From assembly GCF_050624435.1 (NCBI RefSeq), contig NC_134540.1, positions 107,227,739 through 107,291,738 on the forward strand: 64,000 bases of DNA, given 5' to 3'. The notes below the pieces were generated by a model. It worked only from the letters and a program-made list of their open reading frames with translations, was not told the DNA's origin and did not search any database. Origin of the DNA: Tenrec ecaudatus (taxonomy: Eukaryota; Chordata; Mammalia; Afrosoricida; Tenrecidae). Numbering within the stretch: the stretch's first letter is position 1; each line of letters starts with the position of its first letter. Positions 26,201 through 34,826 of the stretch are shown piece by piece. A program made the position numbers and the translations under genes.

Positions 26201-29200
26201 TTGGGGTGTATTTTTAGGAGTGGACTTGCTAGATCATATAGTATTTCCATTTTTAGGTTTTGAAGAACCACCAGACTGTTTTCCACACAAATGTATATAC
26301 CATTTTATCCCCACCAGCAACGGTTAAGGGTTCAATTTGCCACCACATCCTTGCCAACATTTATTTTATTTTCGACTTGTTTTTCTAAATCTTAGCCATT
26401 CTCCTGCCTCCGCATCCCACTCCCTCAAAAAACAAACAAACAAGCAAACAAACCTCAAATTCACTGTCTTCGAGTTGATGCTGACTCATAGTGACCCTGT
26501 AGGACAAGATAGAACTGCCCTTGTGCGTTTCTGAGACAGTAACTCTACGGGATTAGAAAGACCCATCTTTCTCCTGCCTAGTGGCTGGTGTTTTCAAATT
26601 GCTGACCTTGCAGTACGCAGCTCAACACATAACCACTACATCACAGGGCTCCTGGCCATTCTACTGGGAGTGAAATGATATCTCATTATGATTTTTATTG
26701 GTATTTCGCTTAGGCCTAATCACACTGGACATGCATTTGTGAAATTCTGTTTCCTACTTGGGAAAAATGCTACAGAAACTGTTGTAATGTTGAACACAGC
26801 TTACAAGGACAGCACTATGGGGAAAACTCAAGTATGTAAGTGGTTTTCTCCTTTCAAAAAAGGTGAAATGTCAACTGATGACAAACCTCGTTCTGGATGT
26901 CTGTCAACTTCCCGAATGGGCAAAAATGTCCACAAAATTGGTGCCCTTGTGTTCGAAGACTAACAACGGACCATGGATGAAATGAGGGCGTTATCTGGAC
27001 TACTGTGGAGCTCGGATCAGCGAACTTTAATGGAACATTTGGGAATGAGATGGGTCGCTGCAAAATTCGTGCTGGGGGTTCTGACTGACCAGGAAAAAGA
27101 TGGTCAAGTGGAAACATGTGCTTTGAAAGAACAGCTCCGAAGCAACCCAGACTTTTTTTCCCAAGGTCATTCCTGAGGAGACATGGTCCTATTCTTAAGA
27201 CCCTGAAAACTAAAACAATTAAGCAATTAAAACACTTAAGTGAAAGATGCCATCATTACTTCCACCAAAAAAAGCTCATCAAGTGAAATCAAAGATCAAG
27301 AGAATGCTTACTTGTTTTTTGGTGTGAGGGGGATAGTGCATTTGGAGTTTCTTCCACCAGGTCAGACAGTTAATCAAACTTTAGATTTATAGGTTCTAAA
27401 AAAATTGTGTAACAATGTGTGACAAAAAAGGCCTGGTTTATGGCAGATGGGATCTGGTTTTGCCACCACGACTATGCACCTGCTCACCCAGCCATTTCAG
27501 TGTGCCAGTTTTGGGCAAAAACCAGCATGCCTCTCTTGCTCCATGCGACTTCTTTTTGCTTCTGCAAATGCAGAGGGACAGGAAAGGACAGCGATTTGAC
27601 GAAGTAGAAGAGGTGAAGAAAAAGCGAGGGAGGTGCTGTCAGTCATCCAGACAGATGAGTTCGAAAAAAGTTTCCAAGAATGGAATCACAGATTTGACAA
27701 ATGTATTAAGTGTAATGGAGACTACTTTGAAGGTGACAGGTTGTTTTGTAAAAAAAAAATTTTTTTTTCTATTAAAACTCCATTCTGCCCAATGCAATTC
27801 CGGGTTTCTTTTTTTTGGGTTTGTGTGTGGGGGGGGGCGCCCTTAGTTGCCTACCTGAGAGAAATAAAAAATCCACCCCGTTTTGTTCTTAATGTGACCA
27901 CCCAAAATTAAATCTTTGAAAAAAAATCAAATTAAAGCCTTGTGCATACATGTATAGTCTTAGCTTAAAAAATAATTCAAGGCATCCAAATCCCCTCACT
28001 CTAGCTAAAGGCTAGAAAGCCTCATGCACCAACATTTCAGTCCTCCAGTTTAAAGGTCATTACTTGCAATAAGTGCAAGTATGCTTAGACTGCTTCCGGT
28101 TCAGCTGTGACTCTAGACAGGATCCAAAGAGGAGTTCTACCGACCTCCACTCTGGGTTTTATGGAGACTTGCTGTACCCTTCTGTGTTAGCCTCTTAAAG
28201 TACCGCAGCAACCTTAAAAGGGCACAAGAAAGGGATATAAAAAAATTTTAATACATAGCTTTGAACAAAAAATCCAGTTTTGGGGTGTATCGCCTTGTAG
28301 ACTCAACCAAAACAACAGTCATGAGGATGATGCAAGCCCAGCCATAATTTCACTTTTGACGCCCTTGAGATCGCCATAGCTCACAAAACTACGCGATAGT
28401 CTGTACCACTGCTATATGATTCAACTGCATAAAATTTAAACAGTACAGATTTTAGACTTTTACCAGAATTCTAAAGATAATGACTGCTTCAAAAGACACT
28501 GAATCAGGGTATCTGGTATGTTAACAAAAGTAAAAAGAGAAATTCGGGATCAGTAGAATAATCCCAGGATAAAGTGGCAAGAAATGGAGCATCTAGCTCC
28601 CATGACTGATGCTAGTACTGGGTCTTCATCCAGGCCACTCTCCTTCAAACAGTTTCATAGCTATAGCTCGAGCAGCAGGAAGGACAGTTCCTACACTCTC
28701 CCATTACTTGGAAAATTCAGTAATTTGATGAAGGTCATAGGACACAGGTCTTCTAAGTAAGAGAGATTCCCAACCCCATGAATGTTTTTCACACTGAAAA
28801 TTTTCTTACTATTTAGAATACTCCACACTTTCAATAGTAAACTACCATTATACCAACCTGTGGACTGGATTTTGAATTCAAAGTAGCTTTTGTTTTGATG
28901 TAAAGGTGCACTGGCTAGACAACCTCCTGTTCCACATATTCTTCTTCCATTTTTCACAATGACAACATCTGTTCCTAAACAAAAATGCAAGTATTTTGTA
29001 AGGTTTTATATATTCATATTAAAAAACTAAAATTAACACTTCAATTTTAACTTTTCCTCTACAAAAATAGGGATACTATATAAACTTTGCAACACAGAAA
29101 ATATAAATTATCTCAAATATTTAAATTACTATTTTCCCCTCAGAGAACAATTATATTTTATGTTCATTTGTGACTATAAACCTTGTTTAATTGTTATTGT

Positions 29201-32200
29201 TAGGTGTCATCGAGTTTATCCTAACCCGGAACAGCCCATTATGCACAGCAGAATGCAACACTGCCTGGTCCCGCACCATCCTCACAATTGTTCCTATACT
29301 TGAGCCCATTGTTTAATTTAGGCAGCTTCAAATACATAGTTGCTCTGAATTATACTGCTTAAAATGCTTTAAAGGTAGAACTAGACTAACTCTTCAATTT
29401 TAGCCAATAAACTAATTTGATGATTTCATGTTTCTTAATTTAAACCAAAAAAGAAATACTTAAAAGAAATTTCAGGTAACTGGAAGAATCTTCTAATCAA
29501 TTCAAGTGAATTGAAACAAACTAATAAATAGTGGCTGAATGTCTACTAAAAATGCTATGCTAGTGCATTAGTCAATAAGAACACAGACTATGGAAACGAG
29601 CATGCATCTGCAGCCTTGAAATAGCCGACACTAAAAAAATGTTAATGTTAGGATCTTAAAATTAGTTATTGAGACAGCTACTGTCAATCATATCACAAAT
29701 ACAAAGAGGCTTCAAAACATTTGTAGAAAAAAATCCATTATCTTTCAATTACATTTTTTCAAAGAAACTTTTGAAGCAAATAGGAAGGTTTTAATATCAT
29801 TAAAGATTTTTTTTGCACGGAAAATTATAATTTTGCTCAATCACATATGATGGATAACACAGGCATTCCTCAGAGATAGTCCAAGTCTAGTTCCAAACCA
29901 CTGCAACAAACTAATATCAAATTAAAGCAAGTCACATGAATTTTTTGGTTGCCAAATGCATATAAAAGGTACATTTATAGGAAGCTATAGTATACTAAAT
30001 GTGCAGTAACAATATGAAAACATCGTGAGAATGAGCTTGGGGGATGTGCCAACAGACATGCTTGATGCAAGGTTGCCACAAATCTTCAATTTGTAAAAAG
30101 TATAATATCTGCAAAGTATAATAAAACAAGGTATGCCTGTAGGTTTGAGAAGAATAGTTCCTTGATAATGTGGCCTCAGTATCAATTCTTTGCAAAATCT
30201 TGATTTAAGAGAACATGTACATCAGAGAACATGCCAAAAATATTCCATAAAACTAAGGCATACGCCTTCTAAGGTAAATATTATTACCACCTCACCAATA
30301 ATGTGTTAAAAGTGAAGCAGATCTGGTTATCTTAGAACTGTATGGGCTCCTTAATATAAGGTGGAACTAAAAATAAAATGTATTAAAAAAGAAGTAATTC
30401 ACTACTGAATTAATAGTTAAAAACTTACTTGGGACAAATGCATAAGAATAATGCAAACTTTTCAGATCCTACACAATTCTAAATTATTACATTTAAGAGA
30501 GACTTTATACCATCCTTTAATAATGTAAAATTTAAGATTATAAATTTTTATTATCGTATTTTTTCTGATTACATATATGAAATAGAAAATCTTGAGAAAG
30601 TCTGGTTCCCAGTATACCTCTAGTAGTTTCAACTGGATAGCATCCGAGGGCCCAGCTCTTCCCTGATGGCAAAGACCATGGAGTAACGCTTGCCACCTAA
30701 CAGACCTTAACAAAGAACTGAGATAACATGCATGCAGGTGCTGTGCTAAGCACTCTGCAGTGGTCCAAGTAGCTTGTTTCCCCATTCCCCACAGTCCTTG
30801 CTCTGGAGACCAAAACCGTTCCATAGAAGTTGACTCAATCGCTGACTTCAGAGGTGTACTTGGCCCTGGTGACTGAGTCAAGGTCTACACCATTACCAGA
30901 GACATTCACTGCCAATGAGTTCACTCTGACTAAGGCTCCTTTGGGTTTCCAAGACTGTAATTTTTACAGAAGACAGCAGCCTCAGATTTCTTGCCTGGAG
31001 CCATATGTGGGTTTGAACTCTCAAACTTTTGGTTAGCAGCCCAGGATTTGGCCTCCAGCACCACTAGTGCTCACTTCAATCAGAGACAGTCACCAAGTGT
31101 TACCTGTTGCCAACAGTGGCTTTGTACTTTTCATTTATGTGAACCAATTCTCTGTACATTAAAAAATCCTGTTATACTTTTTTATACCACTTGCACCTGA
31201 AAGCATCAGAAATTAAATACATTTCAAGGAATTATGCAGGTAATGGTGTTTTTTTCTAAACTGGCAATATAATGTAGCTGTTCTATAGGTTAAAATGACA
31301 GAGCCAACATTGAGCATGATATGATTCTCTTATTTCAATATCAGTTCTTATGTATAAGACATGTTATTAGGTGCTGAGATTTATACAGAAGGTTTCGAAG
31401 GTCATTCTAACGTGTTTATGATTAAGAAATTATTTAACACATGTAATTTATCTTTATTAAGTATAATGTTCTAGATATGAATCCGATTTTTTTAAATGTG
31501 ATTTAGGTAGTTTTATTATCAGCACTACTTAGAAAGCCAATACAAGTATAGATACAGCCAGAACACATATAGCTTGAAAGTATATTTTAAGAAACATTAA
31601 AACTTTCAAATGAGTATAATCCCTTTAAAAATAGCTTTGGGAGGTATTTCTAAAGTCAATTCACAAATAAAAGCTGAAGACATCGTTTCAATGAAGATAT
31701 TTAGAAAGACTATGCCACAGAAATTTAATAGAGCATCAGCGAAATCAGCAAAAGAGGGAACGTTCATTTGGACAGAAAATATATAGATGGTTTCTTGTCA
31801 ATAAAACAAATGAAGAACATCCACATTGTTTAGATTACTTAATGCAGTTAATCCCCAGATTTTGAACGTTCAATTTATGGTTATGGACTGTTATATTATA
31901 ACTATTATAATTACTACATTTTGAGGGACATATAATGGTTCTTAATCACCAATGGGCACATTTTAACATTTGTGACATGCATCAAAGCATTATTATCACT
32001 ATTACCATATTTTTATGAAGATTTTTAGTGTCTTTACAAGGGCGCCGTGAATTTTATTTTACCCACAGAAAAGCACTCCACAGACTTAAGACAAACACTT
32101 GACTGACATTACATATGAACTGCACTACTGTGACTTAGATACAAATCCAACTTAAAGACAGACGTGGGAATGGAATTCATTTGTAATCCAAGTACTGCCT

Positions 32201-34826
32201 GTAGAACCCTTCATCTATCCGATTACAGGCATTCTTGCTGCATGTGTTTATATTCAACAAGATGCATTCAACCCCCTCTTCCAACTCAAGCAGCTCTTAC
32301 TCTCATTTTATTCAACTTCTAAAACCAGGCTGCTTCTTCTGTAATTAAAAAAACATACTGTAAGTCTAAGAAAAAAACTCCACAAATACTGAAATGGGAA
32401 AAACCTGCCAGCTCTTGGTGGAGAAAACAGAGGTCAGACAAAGGACTGATCATAAAAAGCAGTCTGTGGTGATTCAGGAGCTGGGCGGTAGATAAGGACA
32501 GAAGAGCTAATGCTGATCATAAACTCCAGGGGCTATGGATGGTTTGTCCCTTACTGTATTTCCCAACACTAAGACAATGCCTGCCAGCCAACAGTTGCTC
32601 AATAAATATCATTTAGGGGAATGAACAAATGAAATGTTTCCTAAGGGAAATTATAGGATTTGAACATTCAATTTACTGTCTTCAAAGGGTTATTGGTAAG
32701 AAATAATTTAGATATATGTACCAATCAGAACTCTCTGGTATAGTTAAACATTTAACTACTAGACAAAAGGTTGGCAAGCTAAACCTACCATGGGTGCCTT
32801 GGAAGACAAAAAAACCCAAACTCACTGCCATCAAGTCGATTCTGACACATAGCAACCTATAGGCAGAGCAGAATTCCCTTGTGGGTCTCTCTCCAAGACT
32901 ATAACTCTTTAGGGAATAGAAAGACTCCTGTGGAGCGGCTGGTGTTTTTGACCTGCTGACCCTGTGGTTCACAGCTCAACACATAGCCGCCATGCCACAC
33001 GGCTCCGATTCCTTGGAAGACAAGACCTGACAATGTGCTTCTAAAAGCCCTGCCTTGAAAAACATATGAAGCTGGGAGGAGGGGGGTCCTAAAATTGATT
33101 GTGGTAATGATTGTGTAATTCTTCTTGATATGATTGAACAAGTGAAATGCTGAATTGTATGATATGTGGATTAGGTGCCAATTAAAATATTTTACAAAAT
33201 ATATTATATATATATGAAGCAGCTGAATGACTCAGTAGCAACTAACAACAACAACATATCTATCCACAACCTGTCTGTCAGTTTGACATACCATTGTGGC
33301 CTATGTTGCTGTCCCACTGGAAGCTGTGCCATCGGTATTTAAAACACCAGCAGGCTCACCCACACGGGACACTTTCAACAGAGTTTCTAAAGCAAGATTG
33401 AGTAAGAAGAAAGTCCTGATGATCTACTTCCAAAAATTAGCCAAAAGAAACCGATGGGTCACAACAGGCCCCTGTCTGATGTGCTTGCTGCCGGACCCAT
33501 CACCAGAAGAGGGCACCCATGTGGTGAAGCCGAGTCAAAAAGGGCACAGGAGACCCATGGTGAGATGGAATGGTACAAGAGACACAATGATGGGCGATAA
33601 CTATTCTGACAAAAAGGGAGGCACAGGAAACGCTTCATTTTGTTTTACGGAAGGTTGCCAAGAATAGAAATCGACTGTGCAGCAACTATAGGTTTTGAAC
33701 AACAGGCTTTAAAAAGTTTGTAGAAAATAAAGTAAAACATAACTGAATGTGTCCATGAACTTTCTGAAGGCCCCTCATATAGCTATATAGGTATATGCAC
33801 ATCTATACATACATATGTATATACATGCAATATATTGTTAGTTCCTGTCAATTCCGACTCATGGCAACCACACGTTTTTCAGAGAACGGTGCTGCATACG
33901 CTTTTCAAGGCTGTCACCTTCTAAAAATCAATCACCAGACTTCACACCGGAGGCACCTCTGGGTGGGTCTGAACCAGTGAGCAGTCCAGCATTTAACCCT
34001 TTGCTACTTAGTTCCCAAAGATGCCCTCATTGCACATGGGTTAAGGGCTCTCCAAGGCTGTCATCAATGCTGCATCCTCTCCCCTGGGGCCACCCAGAGG
34101 TCTGTTCATTAGCGGCTGGGCGCTTTCACCACGGTGTCACCACGGGAGGGGTCCAGTCTGACGAAATTACAGCACACCCTTCTGTAACTAAGAACGAGCT
34201 AAGCCACTGGAGGTTTGGTTGAAATGACGTGTCCTGGCCTGCAGTGTGCCCGGGATTTGGCACAGTGCTCTCTAAGGTGAGGAAGAACCCCTTCCAACAA
34301 ACAAGCCTCCGTGGAGAAATGGTGGAGCGAAAGAGAAAGCGCCTACTAACTGGGGACGAGGCTTCCAGATCGCCTCTAGGGCACTTTGGGAAGGGGTGGG
34401 TTGGGCTCGGCGTTGACGGTGGTCAGGGGCTGAGGGAGACGCTGCGGGACCCTGCGTCTTCCGCCCGGGGAGGTCTGAAGAGGTGGGCAGCCCCGAGTAG
34501 ACCCGTGGGAAATGGTCTGTGTCATCACACCCACCTCCGGATGTCAGGGGGCCGAAAGGGCTCCGGTGGCCTTGGACGCATAGATCGGGGTCAAGGTAGG
34601 ATAGGTGAGAACATTCTATCCATAGCGAGACGACACGGGGTCAAGGACAGGGTCGCAGGGGGAGGAGCTGCGGGCCAGCATGGGGGGAGGGGAGGCGGTG
34701 GGTCTGGAGAGGGGCCTCACCCATGTGCTGCGTGTCCAGCTGTACGGCCGGCATTTCTTTCAGAGGGATGTGACCGGTACCGCCGTCTCGGCAGCACCGC
34801 AGGCAGCAGAACACCGAGGCTGCCAT
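8168..34826 (-). CDS. SPRYD7: SPRY domain-containing protein 7, five coding exons (join)
   Basis: Seen: five minus-strand exons (34721-34826, 28858-28974, 16823-16989, 11516-11618, 8168-8265) join in phase into 591 nt, that is 196 residues plus stop, with every intron starting GT and ending AG. The protein opens [16 protein letters not shown] and ends [11 protein letters not shown]. Known: this matches vertebrate SPRYD7 (C13orf1/CLLD6), 196 residues in human and almost wholly a SPRY/B30.2 fold, a beta-sandwich that usually binds protein partners. Its exact biochemical role is not established. The gene lies in 13q14, the interval often deleted in chronic lymphocytic leukaemia. The N-terminal CC..CC cluster could be S-acylated (inference). 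No frameshift or premature stop is present, so the gene looks functional. Introns are 3.25, 5.2, 11.9 and 5.7 kb from 3' to 5'; intron 2 carries an 8-kb L1 in the opposite orientation. Confidence 0.95.
8465..8542. mobile_element. Palindromic mariner-type MITE
   Basis: About 78 bp with inverted arms: ATCAAAACATTTGTGGGAAA on the left, and TTTCCACAGACTTTTTGAAG on the right. Two relatives lie at 29704-29784 and 33704-33779. Size and hairpin shape resemble MADE1-like mariner MITEs. Confidence 0.6.
8676..9352 (-). mobile_element. L1 3' UTR end
   Basis: Antisense copy: AAAATCATTTTATTGGGGGC at the poly(A) side, then AATACATACATTCATTGTGT and a C/T-rich tract. It lies in SPRYD7 intron 4, in the same orientation as the gene. 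Its long open frame at 8671-9156 (plus strand) is a by-product. Confidence 0.85.
9364..9733. mobile_element. Terminal-inverted-repeat element (non-autonomous DNA transposon)
   Basis: Left end ATATACTTGAATATAAGTC; right end GGCTTATACACGAGTATATA. The reverse complement of the right end matches the left at about 15 of 19 positions. An internal second motif GACTTGAGTACAAGCCTAGG is present. No transposase frame is seen; a Tc1/mariner origin with TA target is possible. It directly abuts the L1 end. Confidence 0.6.
9960..11340 (-). mobile_element. Ancient L1M ORF2/3' end, interrupted
   Basis: The antisense L1 hallmark CTCAGCATAATGTCTTTGAA, TTTGTTGCTGAGTAGTAGTC and AATATCCCTAATGGCTAATG appear in the expected order. 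Old mammalian L1 inside SPRYD7 intron 4, split by the LTR-like element at 10584-11006. Confidence 0.75.
10584..11006. mobile_element. LTR-like element inside L1M
   Basis: 423 bp from TGTGGTAGCTACATAATTTC to ATTCGGCCTAACACA. It is the same family as 4054-4522, with shared internal words such as CTTGATATAAAGCTCT and TGTCAATCAG. AGGGG lies at both edges (10579-10583 and 11008-11012), offset by one base, so the TSD is likely but not exact. Confidence 0.6.
11516..11618 (-). CDS. SPRYD7: SPRYD7 coding exon 4
   Basis: 103 nt encoding residues 131-164 ([20 protein letters not shown], then [14 protein letters not shown]) plus one base of Val165. The YLNGK segment is the usual SPRY strand carrying the 'N-G' turn. 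The acceptor is TCTTCACAG|GGC and the donor TATG|GTAAGC. Confidence 0.95.
11619..12055. other. SPRYD7 intron 3, nothing recognised
   Basis: Unique-looking AT-rich intron sequence upstream of exon 4. Confidence 0.5.
12060..12345 (-). repeat. MIR, split by an AfroSINE
   Basis: ATGTTCCAAGCACTATTCTG on one side and AGCAGAGCTAGGATCTAAAC with AATTACCATGCCATACTAC on the other are antisense MIR pieces. The AfroSINE fills the gap. Confidence 0.6.
12104..12262 (-). repeat. AfroSINE inside MIR
   Basis: GTTGCTATGGAGTTCATTCT, CATTCATAGCAACCCAACAG and GAGCTGCTGGTGGTTTAAAC follow the SINE in antisense order. Confidence 0.65.
12345..12790. other. SPRYD7 intron 3, nothing recognised
   Basis: No repeat or motif was recognised here. 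Confidence 0.45.
12798..12985 (-). repeat. AfroSINE
   Basis: CCATGCCGTCAAGTCTATTC, GAGCAGAACTGCCCAACAGG and GCTAGTGGATTCAAACCACC (B-box region antisense) give a nearly complete copy. Confidence 0.8.
13264..13430 (+). repeat. MIR
   Basis: Sense MIR features: GACTGCCTTGATTACAATCC, ACACAATGGGGACGATACTA and AACACTGCCAGGCATTAAA. Confidence 0.65.
13458..13642 (-). repeat. AfroSINE
   Basis: CCACTGCCATCAGGTCAATT, GACAGGACAGAGGAGAACTG and GGGTGGGTTTGAACCCTTGA cover tail, body and head in antisense order. Confidence 0.8.
13645..15055. other. Repeat-free part of SPRYD7 intron 3
   Basis: About 1.4 kb without any recognised repeat. Open frames at 13776-14069 and 14107-14322 show no domain, no coding-like codon use and no splice context that I trust. 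It stands out only by the absence of transposons. Confidence 0.45.
15062..15990 (+). pseudogene. Mariner transposase relic A
   Basis: Plus-strand pieces resemble mariner transposase: [20 protein letters not shown] near 15075 and [20 protein letters not shown] near 15580, equivalent to the family's 'FWD..GVI..DFLPKG' stretch. [15 protein letters not shown] near 15725 is equivalent to the catalytic HHDNA block. Stops and frameshifts abound. A short L1 tail interrupts it at 15222-15290. It is a fossil in SPRYD7 intron 3. Confidence 0.65.
15222..15290 (-). mobile_element. Short L1 3' tail
   Basis: A T-run followed by AATCACTTTATTGGGGGCTC and TTACAGCTCTTATAACAATG is the terminal 60 or so bases of the local L1 family. 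It is a severely 5'-truncated insertion within the mariner relic. Confidence 0.65.
15990..16822. other. SPRYD7 intron 3, mostly unrecognised
   Basis: Contains one weak SINE-like patch near 16466-16545 (GCTGGAGTCAGCCACCAGCT then CATGGCGATCCTATGC). Nothing else was recognised before exon 3. Confidence 0.4.
16823..16989 (-). CDS. SPRYD7: SPRYD7 coding exon 3
   Basis: 167 nt encoding Gly75 to Val130, beginning [20 protein letters not shown] and ending LPQEGDVV. This is the SPRY core with its WGIGV strand. The acceptor is TTTCTAG|GAATC; the donor GTG|GTGAGT leaves phase 0, matching exon 4. Confidence 0.95.
17163..17376 (+). repeat. MIR
   Basis: AAAGCACGGGCTCTTAATTG, TCTGTCTCAGTTTCCTCAAA and TTTAGATTAGTGCCTGAGTA are in MIR sense order. 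The 5' end of the long L1 lies immediately downstream. Confidence 0.75.
18540..19418 (+). pseudogene. L1 ORF1 (RNA-binding chaperone) relic
   Basis: The likely start ATG is 18540-18542, followed by an early stop. The frame at 18569-18865 (98 aa) is a heptad-rich coiled coil with [20 protein letters not shown] and [20 protein letters not shown]. The RRM and C-terminal parts follow in other frames, ending [19 protein letters not shown]-like near 19290-19350 and stopping at 19418. About 290 residues if uninterrupted, short of or equal to the usual ORF1p length. Confidence 0.75.
19650..23350 (+). pseudogene. L1 ORF2 (endonuclease and reverse transcriptase) relic
   Basis: Endonuclease motif CLQETHL lies near 19730-19750 and [15 protein letters not shown] near 20035. 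The reverse-transcriptase catalytic FADD is at 21682-21693, preceded by an in-frame TAG. The C-terminal stretch [20 protein letters not shown] lies near 23030. Frames break repeatedly, so this is a dead copy of about 3.7 kb, the usual ORF2 length. Confidence 0.82.
23350..25692 (+). mobile_element. Long L1 3' UTR
   Basis: No coding capacity. Landmarks are GGACCGACAGTTCCGGGAGG (24295), a unit beginning GAAGAAGCTGATGATGCCTT (24777) repeated about 125 bp on in shortened form, a purine tract, and the poly(A) signal near 25660. An open frame at 25285-25818 (plus) crosses its end into a SINE and is not a gene. Confidence 0.8.
25700..25872 (+). repeat. AfroSINE, sense orientation
   Basis: AGTCCTGGCGGTGTTGTGGG and TCAATCCCAGCAATGACTCG correspond to the tRNA-like head; AGAAACCCTGTGGGGTAGCA is the body. 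It sits immediately after the long L1's poly(A). Confidence 0.7.
26003..26162 (-). repeat. AfroSINE
   Basis: ACCGCCATCAAGTTGATTTC, GCAGGGTAGAACTTCCCCGT and the antisense head near 26140 are visible. Confidence 0.7.
26165..26720 (-). mobile_element. L1M fragment, split by a SINE
   Basis: Antisense L1 ORF2/3' words: TGTATTTTTAGGAGTGGACT, CCACATCCTTGCCAACATTT, then after the SINE GGAGTGAAATGATATCTCAT. GCCATTCT flanks the SINE on both sides, as a target-site duplication would. Confidence 0.7.
26405..26656 (-). repeat. AfroSINE inside L1M
   Basis: ATTCACTGTCTTCGAGTTGA, GACAAGATAGAACTGCCCTT and CACATAACCACTACATCACA give tail, body and head. An A/C-rich tail lies at 26425-26455. The host L1M sequence resumes at 26656. 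Confidence 0.8.
26725..27790 (+). pseudogene. Mariner transposase relic B, nearly full length
   Basis: Shifts between frames but covers most of a mariner transposase of about 340 aa. The N-terminal helix-turn-helix region reads [20 protein letters not shown] (26818 on), then [20 protein letters not shown] (27045). The catalytic neighbourhood [19 protein letters not shown] is near 27450-27510, and [15 protein letters not shown] is at the end (27690). The third acidic residue block (APCDFFLL) is visible near 27560. Multiple stops show it is dead. It lies in SPRYD7 intron 2. Confidence 0.8.
27915..28700 (-). other. Unidentified low-repeat block next to exon 2
   Basis: On the minus strand a short frame reads [19 protein letters not shown] then a stop (about 28625-28685). 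About 750 bp of non-repetitive sequence resembling a 3' UTR follows. It could be a decayed processed pseudogene, but I see no poly(A) tail at its minus-strand end and do not recognise the protein. Confidence 0.3.
28858..28974 (-). CDS. SPRYD7: SPRYD7 coding exon 2
   Basis: 117 nt encoding Gly36 to the first base of Gly75: [17 protein letters not shown], then [20 protein letters not shown]. This is the first half of the SPRY fold. The acceptor is TTGTTTAG|GA and the donor CACAG|GTTGGT. Phases 1 and 1 fit exons 1 and 3. Confidence 0.95.
29195..29335 (-). repeat. RTE/SINE 3' tail
   Basis: TTGTTAGGTGTCATCGAGTT, CAACACTGCCTGGTCCCGCA and CATCCTCACAATTGTTCCTA are the antisense 3' end of the RTE, also used by RTE-mobilised SINEs. 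Confidence 0.6.
29704..29784. mobile_element. Palindromic mariner-type MITE
   Basis: GAGGCTTCAAAACATTTGTA and CAAAGAAACTTTTGAAGC are inverted arms around a central ATCTTTCAATTAC. It is related to 8465-8542. Confidence 0.6.
29785..30900. other. SPRYD7 intron 1, nothing recognised
   Basis: AT-rich and free of recognised repeats. Several open frames up to 139 aa (30462-30881, minus) show no domain. Confidence 0.45.
30902..31065 (-). repeat. AfroSINE, old
   Basis: TTCACTGCCAATGAGTTCAC, TTTGGGTTTCCAAGACTGTA and ATGTGGGTTTGAACTCTCAA are in antisense order with heavy divergence. Confidence 0.65.
31066..32800. other. Repeat-free part of SPRYD7 intron 1
   Basis: About 1.7 kb with no recognised transposon, the longest such run in the window. 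No coding frame is convincing. Possible conserved non-coding DNA, but this cannot be judged without alignment. Confidence 0.4.
32805..33007 (-). repeat. AfroSINE, well preserved
   Basis: CTCACTGCCATCAAGTCGAT, ACTATAACTCTTTAGGGAAT, TGACCTGCTGACCCTGTGGT and CCACACGGCTCC run from tail to head in antisense order. It is one of the cleanest copies. Confidence 0.85.
33085..33200 (+). mobile_element. Old L1 3' end fragment
   Basis: CCTAAAATTGATTGTGGTAA, ACTGCTGAATTGTATGATAT-like sequence and a closing ATTAAAATATTTTAC are the 3' terminus also seen at 46385-46500. Confidence 0.55.
33220..33703 (+). repeat. RTE-derived fragment (5' region and tail)
   Basis: GAATGACTCAGTAGCAACTA with (ACA)n at 33222-33255 is an RTE/SINE-type end. 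Then GCTGTGCCATCGGTATTTAA, CACCAGCAGGCTCACCCACA and GATCTACTTCCAAAAATTAG match the 5' part of elephant-type RTE. It ends AATCGACTGTGCAGCAACTA. Confidence 0.45.
33704..33779. mobile_element. Palindromic mariner-type MITE
   Basis: AGGCTTTAAAAAGTTTGTAG on the left pairs with CATGAACTTTCTGAAGGCCC on the right. It is the third relative of the 8465 and 29704 copies and abuts the RTE-like end. Confidence 0.6.
33837..34012 (-). repeat. SINE of the second type (RTE tail, tRNA head)
   Basis: TGTTAGTTCCTGTCAATTCC, ACTCATGGCAACCACACG and GGCACCTCTGGGTGGGTCTG, then TTTAACCCTTTGCTACTTAG (antisense head). It lies just upstream of the SPRYD7 CpG island. Confidence 0.65.

Noticed and set aside
26725-27790. 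Active or domesticated mariner transposase
   Set aside because: Many stops and frameshifts; no intact frame.
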